Source: Gnetum montanum (Eukaryota > Streptophyta > Gnetopsida > Gnetales > Gnetaceae). From it: a DNA stretch of 64,000 nucleotides. The number at the start of each line of letters is the position of its first letter. Within the stretch, counting starts at the first letter, position 1. A program made the translations under genes and the position numbers. The notes under the pieces were generated by a model. It was not told the DNA's origin. It did not search any database and saw only the letters and a program-made list of their open reading frames with translations. The stretch is from the NCBI GenBank assembly GCA_015680685.1, contig MNCI01027230.1:696536-760535 (forward strand). The letters are read 5' to 3'. This document shows positions 11,230-21,272 of the stretch, one piece after another.

Positions 11230-11996
11230 CATTAATTACCTAACAAAATAGGCCGAAGTAGCTACTATTAAAGATTGTACATCATCTACAACTACACGAT
11301 TTATTCAACAACAAATCGTAAACAGGTTTGGTGTGCCATGTGCACTTATTTCAAACAATGGTACATACTTCACAGGTGCAACTTTTCAAAAATTAATGCA
11401 ATGCTTAGGGGTTGAACATAAACTAACAACACCATACCACCCCCAAGCGAACAGTCAAGCCAAAGTCACAAACAAGGAGATTACAAAAATATTGACAAGA
11501 ACTATTAGCAAGTTTAGGTGAGACTGGAGCACTAAAGTGAATGATGCTCTTTGGGCATATTGCTCCACATGGAAACTCCCTACAGGGTACTCTCCCTATG
11601 AGTTAGTGTACGGTAAATTACCAATGCTTCCCATTCAAACTGAGCTCCGTACACTATCCATGGCATATAACTGCAACCTTGACCTTGACCTAGCACAGAA
11701 ACAATGGTCAGTAACCCTTACTTTACTAGATGAAAATCGACTAGCTGCCCTATCATCTAATGAATTGCACAAACAAGGTGTTCAATAAGCAACATCATGA
11801 CCAAAGGATTAGGAAAGTCAAATATCAACCAGGAGATAAGGTTCTCTACTGGAATCCCACACATGTACCACAATGTACTAAATTTCAAACACTGTGGGAA
11901 GAACCTTATATTATTTATGCAACTTTTATTTTAGGGGCCATGACAATATACAAACCTGAGAGCCTGGATAAGAAAATGTTGGTCAATGTGCAATAA
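11230..11996 (+). pseudogene. Ty3/gypsy integrase fragment, element B
   Basis: The fragment begins mid-core (INYLTK*AEV, the counterpart of DYYTKWVEA) and continues LISNNGTYF (second catalytic Asp replaced by Asn), PYHPQANSQAKVTNKEITK (Glu retained), YSPYELVYGKLP, LDENRLAALSSNELHK and a C-terminal GDKVLYWNPTHVPQ block. A stop at the Trp position, another after ISKFR and a frame change near 11765 show decay. Everything upstream (gag, PR, RT, RNase H) is missing. It abuts the opposite-strand LTR of element A. Confidence 0.8.
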
Positions 11997-11999
11997 ACT

Positions 12000-13605
12000 A
12001 AACCTTTTCATGAGCTTAGGACAACCAATACACATGCAACCTCTGTTAGTGGACAACCTTGCTCACTATTTCAAATCTCCTCCTTCCAACTTAGTCATGG
12101 GGGAGATGGCTACCTATGCTAACCATACTAGGCCCTCATTTCTTTTTGAATTTTTGTTTTACACATTTTTGTTTTACACGTTTTTATTTCACATATTTTT
12201 GTTTTACACATTTTTCCAACTTTTCTTATTTTTGTTTTACACCATCGTTCATATTTTTACTATTTATTTGATTGTTTGATTTACTTTTATTCATCATCCA
12301 ATAAGTGCTCATGATGGTGGATTGAATTATATCATGTTTATTGCTAATGTTTGGTTTTTACCTTTGAATTATGATGCTGATATTAAGGTATGGTTCTTTT
12401 GGTAAAATAGGCAATGAGTCCACACCGTCCACTCATCCATACAACTCTATCATCTCCTTTGGCTTGGAACTATACAGTCCCTCTTTTTTTAAGTAAACTT
12501 GTTAATGAATTGGTGGCTGGGTATTTTTCAAACCAAGGAAAGACTCAAAGGATGAAAAGGGTGTGACTTTAAGGGGATTCGATGCATTGGTGCTAGCCAT
12601 TCTCCTGGGTGCTTGGATGCTTTTTCTTTGGTTTTCTACCATTCTGACATTGTTCAAATATTAGGAAGCTGAGTGAATAAAAATAAATCTTTGCATGGTN
12701 NNNNNNNNNNNNNNNNNNNNNNNNNNNNNNNNNNNNNNNNNNNNNNNNNNNNNNNNNNNNNNNNNNNNNNNNNNNNNNNNNNNNNNNNNNNNNNNNNNNN
12801 NNNNNNNNNNNNNNNNNNNNNNNNNCCTGCTTTGGGGAGGACCCACTGGCATTTCTTTTTTGTGCAATTGTTAAGTTCTTTTCCTTAAACATTTCCTGCA
12901 ATCAATCATCTCTTGTTTCATCCCCATCCATGACATCCATTTTATTAGCATTGTCATTCTTATTTTTTCCCATCTTTCTTGTTCCTCGTATTTTTCATCT
13001 TATAGCTACTGGAGGTTCGCTCTTAATCGTGGGGGCCCTAGCACAAATTTTTCAATTTTCTCCATTTTACTATTCACCTAACCCCTACACCTTGGGTAGT
13101 CACCTATGATAAATCTCCAAACCAATTTCTGCCATAACCAAAACTCAACCAATGCACTTCATATCGAGGCAAGGTATCAACTGCATTGTGGTTTATCTAT
13201 CCTTGCTCATTTGTAATTGTGTTGTGTGTGCAGATGGCGATCACACAAACAATGGACTGGGCTTGGAGGAAGCACTTAGGATGGACCAGAACTGGAGCAT
13301 TTACGAAAGGAGCAAGTCTGGTGGCATGGTTATGGATAAACAACGGAAGGTGTAATCTTAGCATTGGCGGCAACAGGCTTCATTTTCTTTCTCTCTCTTT
13401 CTCTACAAGCTGCCAAATTTATGTATGAGTGTTCACCACAATGGTCATGAACACTAATGTTGTAATATTCTTATTGATATGTTCACTGGGCATGTTAAGT
13501 CTATCATCCCATTCCACCATCAATTATCAATTAGTCAATAATCCCATGCCTTCCCAATATTTTGTAAGGAACTCGAGGATGAGTTTTCATTCAGTCGTGG
13601 GGGTA
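12000..13605 (+). other. 3' non-coding spacer of element B, with N gap
   Basis: No certain gene. It has the family spacer blocks: AGTCATGGGGGAGATGG (12093-12109), TTTTTGTTTTACAC repeats (about 12160-12250), GGCAATGAGTCCAC (about 12410), CCTGCTTTGGGGAGGACCC (12826-12844), AATCGTGGGGG (13025-13035) and the polypurine tract AGTCGTGGGGG (13593-13603) next to the LTR. 126 Ns occupy 12700-12825, so ORFs crossing them are meaningless. Confidence 0.7.
13232..13428 (+). pseudogene. Short 3' ORF remnant of element B
   Basis: An ATG directly after TGTGTGTGCAG, a good splice acceptor, opens a 65-codon frame (MAITQTMDWAWRKHLGW). The same block on minus at about 47945-47770 follows TGTGTGTGCAA and is similar at DNA level but has indels and stops. 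Its position, after a putative intron and before the LTR, matches the accessory ORFs of elements A and D. I infer a nearly deleted accessory ORF; no domain is recognised. Confidence 0.35.
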
Positions 13606-14558
13606 TGATGAGAGCGGTTACTCTAGTGATTTATTCTAATTATTAGAGGAGTTACTCTAGCAGTTTATTCTAATTATTAGAGTAGTTACTCTAACAATTT
13701 ATTCTAATTATTAGAGTAGTTACTCTAGTGATTTATTCTAACTATTAGAGTGGTTACTCTAATTATTACAGTAGTTGCTCCCAAGCCTATAAATATAGTG
13801 CCCAACGGCACAATTGGAAGAGAAGTCTTTTAGCGGTCAAGTAGCAAAACTCTTGTAGTCTGTTTGAAACTTAGAGTATTTTCCAAGTACCTACAGTAGG
13901 AGGTCTAAGTGTGGATGGATCTTTATTTGAGCATTATGTACCTAAGCACACCTTGTGTACAACAATAAAGACGAGCTCTTTGATTCATCCTTGTAGCACT
14001 TGAGATTTGTTTTCTTACACATTTCTTTTATTTTATTTTCTTATACATTTATTTTATTTTATTTTATTTTATGCACTTTACATTTATGTTATTAGCGTAG
14101 CAATTTATTTTGATCAATTAAGCAAATTGTTAAATTACACAAGCCTAACCACTTCGAGCATGCGTGTAATGCTTGGTAACCTAGTAACGATTAGCGTTTG
14201 CTAATCCCAGTAGTGTTACACTAGTTCAGGAAGTGTACGGCAAGTGGGAATGGATGCTGGTGTTAGGATTAGTTAGAACTTAGTTAATGAGTAGTTAAGT
14301 TAAATTAGTCACTTAGTTACCTCTCTCCTTCCCTACTAGCATAGGACATAAAAACATAAAAGCTATAAAAATGATATGCCTCAAGCTTACTTAACCATAC
14401 AATCATGACATACGAGTAAGCTTGGGAAGACAACGATTAATCAACCTATCCTTGTTCCACAAGGGTGCATAAGCACTTAGTCCTTGGAATTCGACCGGAT
14501 CATGCGTGAAATGCTCGTATTCGTATGGTTGAGTGTAGGGGTACCTCGCTGCTCATCA
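13606..14558 (+). mobile_element. 3' LTR of element B (953 bp)
   Basis: It starts TGATGAG after the polypurine tract and ends CTCATCA, an exact 7-bp terminal inverted match. Inside are five 34-bp U3 repeats, a TATA box (CCTATAAATATAG, about 13786), TATTTTCCAAGTACCTACAG, AATAAAGACGAGCT and the 3' words GGTTGAGTGTAGGGGTACC. These words are shared by the LTRs at 14559, 24191, 45756, 46645 and 55213. Confidence 0.85.
13617..13786 (+). repeat. 34-bp tandem repeat in LTR U3
   Basis: GTTACTCTA starts recur at 13617, 13651, 13685, 13719 and 13753, an exact 34-bp period. Each unit holds TTATTCTAATTATTAGAG, and the TACTCTA / TAGAGTA words are mutually inverted. The array lies just before the TATA box, where retroelement enhancers usually sit; enhancer function is inference. 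Confidence 0.85.
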
Positions 14559-15416
14559 ATAGGTATTCCCTACACCCAACCATATGAATCACTAACATGT
14601 ACACATGATCCGATCAAATAATATGGACTTCATTTACCTGAATGGCCTATATCCATAGATGGTGAAACGTGTGGTTTACTAATCATTGTCTTCCCAATCA
14701 ACACTTTTGTTAATCTATTTGTATGGTTAAGTGTGACTGAGGTGTAAGATATTTATTTGTATGATTTTTATTGTTTTTTGTCTCTGCAAATTGATTAAAT
14801 AAAGGAAGGTCTAATATTTAAATTAACTAATTAATTAACTAAACTATCATAAACATGGAGCATCCATTCCCACTTTCTATACGCATCCTAAGCGTATATT
14901 AAGACTATTGGATTACCAAGCATCTAATGTTGGGTGTACCAAGTATCTACTATTGGGTTTACCAAGCATTAATATGTCATGCTTGAAGTAGTTGTAGTTA
15001 CATCAATTATGAATTAGAATATCAAATGTTTAATAATAAGAAAGTAAATTACATTCAAAGTAAATTGCTCGAAAGTAAAATTAAACTAATCCAAGTGCTA
15101 CAATGGATGGAAGAAATCTCAATTTTATTACCATTTATGAAACTATGTCCAAAGTACATAATGCACTCGAATAAAATCTTGTACAATCAATTCAATTCAT
15201 GCTATAGACACTTAGAGGTAAAAGTTTACTAACTTCTACAAAAAGAAATAATAAGAGTCTAGTGAAGGTAATGACCAAATGGTGTCATAAATGCAATAGG
15301 TATGTGCATTTATATAGTCAATTATTGTATTATTATCAATGCACATGTTTCAATGTATCCTAAGATTCATTGACGGGGCTATGTCGATGTAGTTGCCTTA
15401 TTTTGATGTTTCATCA
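14559..15416 (-). mobile_element. 3' LTR of element C, inverted against LTR B
   Basis: On minus it starts TGATGAAACATC at 15416, right after a polypurine tract (CCTGGAGGTA). It carries GTATCAATAAC-like R/U5 sequence and ends near 14559 in GGTTGGGTGTAGGGAATACC. The last dozen bases expected from the family (ending CTCATCA) are missing, and the intact end of LTR B abuts directly. The two LTRs form an imperfect 1.8-kb inverted repeat centred at 14558. Confidence 0.75.
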
Positions 15417-15449
15417 TACCTCCAGGATTGACTAAAAACTCATTCTTAA

Positions 15450-16960
15450 CTAAATAAAAAATGAGATCAACTTTCTTATAAAATTTGGGGAAGTATTGAA
15501 CTAACTAATTGACTCACTCTTGAGTGCCATGTGGTACAGCTTACAAAATTGATGCAATCTACAAAGAATGGGGACATTTGAACAAAAATGATAGGAACCT
15601 GTTTGGATGAATAAAGACAGGATGAAATATTTCCATCATTCCTAGAGGTGGAGGATCATATGACATGAAGGATCCTTCATCATGTGTTGGTATTACTAGA
15701 GGTCTTGGTCACCCTACTAATACTATGGAAAATTGAAACGTGTTTAGGAGTGTCTTCATGTTCTTCTCTTTGGCACATAGATCATAAAAAATCTAGGCTA
15801 CTTTGCCTAGATGTGTTGGTGTTAGAATATTCCATGGACATGGTAGTGTTGGAGACATCTCCTTCATGTTGACAAACCAAGCTACAAATTGTTTACGTTT
15901 AATGTCAAATATATGGATAAGGTTCTACAGCTCCTGGGAGTTATTCTCTTGGCCAGGTTCCAATCAATAGATCTTTAATTAGTGAATTTGATCTTGAAAA
16001 CCTCAAGATTTGCATTGGTCACTTTAGAATTTTATTTGGTCTTCTTGTAAAGCTTTAACTCTACCTCATAAAGGAGGTAAGAGTTGGCCACCTGCTCTTC
16101 TAGTTTTGTCCTGGGCCTCTTGCGATCAACATTGTCAAGTTTGCATATCAGAGGTTAGCAAGCACTATGTATTTAGTCATTTCTTTAACTTAAAACTCTT
16201 TTAGGTATATCTATGCTTAGTTATATGCATTGAGTCCATCAAATATGGACTACCATGCATCACCTCTTTGTTGGAGTTGCTGGATGAGCTCATTCACCTT
16301 TATCTTGGCCAACTTGATTTTCTTTTCATTGACCTCCTTAAGCATCCTGACTTGGTCCCTGTAGTGGTTTTTAGCTCAATCATACTCTAGGGCTTCATTC
16401 TTCTAAGTCATGATCTCAATAGCAATCATTTGGCAAAGGGTCCAAATCTCTTCCATCAAGAGATTTCTATTCTCTGCAACCAACCTTCTCAAATCTAAGT
16501 TCTCCTTTGCAAGTTATTTTGGTTATTAACAAATTTACTCCACCATTTAATCTTTCTATTATTTAGCATTTCTCAAGTAATGGTTGTCACAAGTTAGCAC
16601 TAAATTTTCTTTACAAATTTATCAGAGGTCAAGGTTAGCGTTATTGTCCATTGCTTCTAGCAATGATGTCCCAAAGATCACCATTTTCTTCACATTCTTA
16701 GCCTCCTAGTATTTTTGTTGAAGCTATTGGAAAGCTTCATCTGTTGTAAGTTCTAGCCTAAGAATGGCAAAATTAGAGAGATAGGCCCTAAGTTCTACAA
16801 CTTTCGCAACCAACTGCAAATTACTAGCAATGGCCTCCTCAAGCTATGCATTAGCAATCACCTTACCCCTCATCTCCAATAGTCGCAAGTAGGTGGATAA
16901 TATATCTTTTGGAAGATCAAAGATATGTGGAATCTTGAAACTAACTTCAAGTAGGTGGGA
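15450..16960 (-). pseudogene. Accessory ORF, C-terminal coiled coil, element C
   Basis: Minus-strand reading gives heptad-like, Leu/Glu/Lys-rich segments with many stops: VELRAYLSNFAILRLELT, LRRLVAENRNLLMEEIW and KEVNEKKIKLAKIKVNELI. The second aligns with MREYRTLSMEEVCTIRQKS in the accessory ORF of element D. Position just before the 3' LTR matches the accessory ORF slot. N-terminal and middle domains are not present, because the copy is cut at about 17000. Confidence 0.5.
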
Positions 16961-17000
16961 AACTAACTTGAAGATATGTGGAAGCTTATCTTCAAGTAGG

Positions 17001-17060
17001 TGCCAATTAAGCTTCAAGTATTATAAGATCGGTTGAAACTAACTTGAAGCTTAATTGGCA
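17001..17060. repeat. 19-bp perfect inverted repeat at a head-to-head junction
   Basis: TGCCAATTAAGCTTCAAGT (17001-17019) is the exact reverse complement of 17042-17060, with a 22-base loop. It lies where minus-strand element C stops and plus-strand element D begins, inside the RT thumb of D. Short related words (AAACTAACTT) recur at about 16940-17045. Confidence 0.9.
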
Positions 17061-17800
17061 AAAGAGACATCTTATAGTCTAGGAAGGCATAGTGCTGGGA
17101 CACAAAATCTCCAAAAGGAGTATAAAGGTAGATCCTAAAAAAATCATAAGGTAGATCCTTAAAAAATCAAAGTCATCCAAAATATCACTCAAAGGTCATA
17201 GACAGTAAAAGATGTAAGATCCTTTTTGGGCCATACGAGATACTATAGAAGATTTATTGAAAACTTCTCAAAAATAGCCAAACCATTGGTAGAACTCACA
17301 AAGAAGGATGTATCTTTTGAGTAGACTGAGTCATGTGAAACTCTATTCAAAACTTTGAAACAAAAGCTACTTAACATGCCAATCCTTCAAGCTTAGGATT
17401 GTTCAAGGCCTTTTCATATCATGACTAATGTCTCAAACTATGCACTTAGTGCAATACTAACACAACTTGATGATCAAAAGAGACCATATTACATACACTA
17501 TGCCAGCAGGAGCATCACTAGAGCACAATTCAACTATACCACAACTGAAATGGAGTTAATGGTTGTGGTGTATGTGTTTGAAAAATTTAGACATTATGTG
17601 CTTGATTACCAAATCTATGTTCATATAGACCATAGTGCCATCCAATTTTTAATGAATGAGCCAATGATTAGTCCCAAAGTGAGAAGATGACTTGTGATTC
17701 TTCAAGAGTTTGACATTACAATGATTGATAAAAAAGGGACCAAAAATGTTGTAGCTAATCATTTATCAAGGTTGAAATGGGTTGCAGACAACTAAGTAGA
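17042..17800 (+). pseudogene. RT thumb and RNase H, element D
   Basis: Reading begins in the RT thumb (VETNLKLNWQKRHLIV, then VLGHKIS and KVDPKKI, with stops) and passes into [20 protein letters not shown] 17421-17690 is RNase H: MTNVSNYALSAILTQL, FNYTTTEMELMVVVY and YVHIDHSAIQFLMNEP, followed by EFDITMIDKKGTKNVVANHL. The first Asp, expected in TDAS, reads TNVS here, while the HIDH Asp is kept. Gag, PR and the catalytic RT box are absent. Confidence 0.8.
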
Positions 17801-19074
17801 ACTCTTATTAGACTAATTCTCCTATGAGAACCTCTTCATTAGAACATACAAGGTTGTAAATTCAATAGAACAACCATGGACTATAACACACCTAACATAT
17901 CTCACCACACAAGAGCTTCCTATTGAATGGAACAAAAAACAACATGAACAATTCCTTCACAAAGCTAAACAATAGATGGAAATAAATGGCAACATGTACA
18001 AAATTTGTGTAGATGGGCTTGTTAGATGGTATGTACATAATCATGACCAACAAAGAGTGTTACAAGACTCTCATGAAGGTCCATGTGGTGGCCACTATAC
18101 AGGGCATAGAAAAACACTTAAATGACTGATGGTAGGCTACTTTTGACCTACTCTATTCAGAGATGCCCACACTTTTTGCCCAATCATGTGAATGTTGTCA
18201 AAGAGATGGAGGAATTATGGTTAGATATGAAGGCTCACAACACTGGATATAACCGCTAGATCCTTTTGATATTTGGGGAATTAATTTTATGAGGCCCATT
18301 CAACCAATGTCAAATGGAAAAGCATAGATTATTATGACTATGGATTGTTGCACAAAGTGGGTAGAGGCAACAACAGTAAAGGATTGTATAGTAAAAATAG
18401 CCACCAAGTTTTTCCAACAACATGTGGTGAACTGATTTGGAGTACCTAGAATGCTAATATCAGATAATGGAACCTACTTCATTGATGATACTTTTAAGAA
18501 TCTCATGCAACAACCTGAGGTTAACCATAAGTTAACAACACCATATCATCCCAAGCAAATGATCAAGTTGAAGTTACTAATCATGAAATTACTAAAATAC
18601 TCACTAGGATGATTAGTAAGTTTAGACGTGATTGGAGTACGAAATTAAAGAATGCTCTATGGGCATAGGGTACATCCCATATGAGTTAGTTTATGAAAAG
18701 TTGCCCACACTTCCAATCTAGGTAGAGCTTTACACTCTAGCTACTGCCAATGAACTTGACCTTGATTTGAATTTAGAAAAAAAAAGGAACATTTAATGAA
18801 TCTAGATCTTTTAGATGAAAATAGACAAGTAGCACTTATGGGTAGTGAAGTTCACAAGCACTACTCCAAACTTAGGAATGATTCACAAATAAGAAATGTA
18901 ACCATACAACATGGTGATAAGGTCTTCTATTGTAATCCTAGCCATCTACCCCAAAAGGCTAAATTTTAGACACTTTGGGAGGGACTATACATAGTACACA
19001 CCACTTATCCATTTGGTGCCTTACATATTCATCACCCATCTAGCCCACATAAGCTTATCCTTGTCAATATTTAA
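17800..19074 (+). pseudogene. Ty3/gypsy integrase, element D (degenerate)
   Basis: The zinc-binding segment shows VLQDSHEGPCGGHYTGH and later CECCQRDGG-like codons. In the core, WGINFM has Asn for the first Asp, ISDNGTYF keeps the second Asp and TNHEITK keeps the Glu. The C-terminal block (LLDENRQVALMGSEVHKH, GDKVFYCNPSHLPQ) ends at about 19074. Frameshifts and stops are numerous. Confidence 0.75.
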
Positions 19075-20680
19075 CAAGTCAACCATACTATGAGTACTCA
19101 AAGGAATCTACCCAACCTACTCACTAGTCTTCCACTTGCTCTATTTTTAATTTCCCTAATCTTCATAATAGTTGTGGGGGTGTCCATTTAAAACCGTAGG
19201 TACCTTACTAATTTTTTCTATTTTTTGTTTTAAAATTCTTTTCATTTTTCACATTCTTTACATTTTTCTCATTCTTTTATACTTTCTCATTTCTTCAATT
19301 TTTCACATTGTTTAATATTTTTCAATTCTTTAACATTTTTCATTCTTTATACTTTTTCATAATTTTTACCATCTTTCCCATTTCTTTTATGCTTTTTTCC
19401 AAACCCTTGTAAATAATTTTTGATCATTAATAAAACACATTTAAATAAAGGCAATATGTAGCCTAATAAGGTGAAGATTTCTCTATGATATCAAGTCATA
19501 AGAGACTGATTATTTGCACAGTGAGCCCACATCATCCATCCATCTATTCCAATAATAATAGGTTCTTACCACGGCCATAATGATATTCTTTCCATCATCA
19601 AACTAAGAATAAACCTATGATCATTATGCTTGGACAGAAAAGTGAAGAACCAAGGGGGAATGAAAAGGATGGGACATCAAGAAGACCTGTGGATTCTTTT
19701 TGGATTATTATTGTATGTTCTATTGTATTACTAAGGTTGTATTATATCCTTGTAAATCTAACAAAAAATGGGAGTAAGAGTAAAATAAGTGCTACCTTAA
19801 AAGGACTGACACAAATAACAAATAAAAGAGTATAGAATAAATTTCTAGGTGTTCCACTGGAAAGACATGTTACCCATGCTTGAAGGTAGGCAGCTTCTTA
19901 GAAATGTAAAAATAAAGTATCGTGAATAAACTTCTTACTTGGACAATACATCATGTGATGATACTTCTTGTAACATTGATAGTCTTACAATTATAATTCC
20001 AAGAGATGAAATGATTGGATATCACGAGAATGTGGTTTGGACTTGGTTTGAATCTTGGACAGAAAGGCTAGTGATTACCTTAACCACTAATAAAACACAA
20101 GAATTCATTATGCCTATGATGACACCTCATGTCCCGATTTCTACAATCCCTTCTAAACCCATTTCATCTCATTATTTGAATAATCATACATTATGATTTT
20201 GTATAACATAGTGTTATTTTCCTAATTTGGTGGTACGAACATGTGTGTCTTGCTAAACAGGTATGTCTTACATTCAACTCCTTAAGTGCCTAAGGACACT
20301 TTTAGGCATGGTTATATAAGGGCATTAAGGGTTGGAGCCTACTTTGGGAAGGACTCACTTGTATAACTATTGTATCTTTTACCTCCTAAGTGATTCCACA
20401 TCATCTTGAGCCTTCCAATTCCAATAAATAACAATAAAATACTTTCCATATCATTCACACTATCCATTCTAATCACACAACAATGTTGTCTTTCTCATCC
20501 ATTCCATCAATAGCTCATAGACTTTCATCACCCAAGATTCCTTAATCATAGACTCTCAATGCTTATTTTTCACAATTGAAGCATCATCTCTATATTAACA
20601 CCCTTTCAACATTATGCATATTTTCCAACTATCTTATGGGACCCAATTTTTTCTAAGAAAAACATTCATAAATTTTGATT
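19075..20680 (+). other. 3' non-coding spacer of element D
   Basis: No gene is recognised. AGTTGTGGGGG (19170-19180) occupies the post-integrase polypurine position. A T-rich zone with repeated TTTTTCACATTCTTT words runs about 19200-19390. GAGCCCACATCATCCATCC (about 19523) and CCTACTTTGGGAAGGACTC (20339-20357) match the other spacers. ORFs 19617-19835 and 19939-20196 have no conserved counterpart. Confidence 0.6.
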
Positions 20681-20689
20681 TTTCTATAA

Positions 20690-20795
20690 TGACATCATAT
20701 CTACGATATTGTAGGCACCTACAATATCGCATCTACAATGTCGTATTTATGATATCGCACCCATAAAAACTATATATAGTGCAGGGGAGTTAGAA
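20690..20795 (+). promoter_or_regulatory. U3-like internal promoter of element D
   Basis: CAATATCGCATCTACAATG with its continuation (20722-20759) matches CAATATCGTATCTACGATG with its continuation in U3 of the element's own LTR (24217-24250). I see about four substitutions and one 3-4-base gap. A TATA box (AACTATATATAGTGC, 20769-20783) follows, about 500 bases before the accessory ORF. A donor-like GGGGTAAGTC lies at about 21026 and an acceptor-like GATTGAAG directly before the ATG at 21273. The R and U5 words of the LTRs are absent, so this is not a whole LTR. Promoter activity is inferred. Confidence 0.5.
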
Positions 20796-21272
20796 ACATT
20801 TTTCATTTCTAAATTTCATAAGAAGGAAGTTATTGCCAATTTTTCTTTGCAGCTAAGAGCTCTGACACTCCAACTTCTAATGCCCATAACTTGCTCATTA
20901 TTGCCCCAATTTACATGATTTTTGAATCTATGTGATCCTAGAGTGATCACTTAGTCATGGAAGTGCTAGTAAGAGAATTTGAGTCATTTTTTTCAAAATT
21001 GCTGACAACAGAAAGGTATTATAGGGGTAAGTCTAAGGAGACATATTAAGAATTTTTAAAGTAAATCACTCATGTTAAGGTCAAAACAACTTTAGGAAGA
21101 CTTCTAATTGATCGTGCCACTAATTTAAAGTACTAATGAGGTTGTTGCTAAAAAAATTTTAAACTCTACAATCATAATAAACTAAGAACTTGATAGACCT
21201 AAGGGTATGAGTAAGGTATCAAATTGTTACTCATTTATGAGAACACTCTAGTAATTCTAAACCCTTTATTGA

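Noticed and set aside
13617-13786. CRISPR-like repeat spacing
   Set aside because: The 34-bp units are contiguous tandem repeats in a plant LTR without unique spacers.
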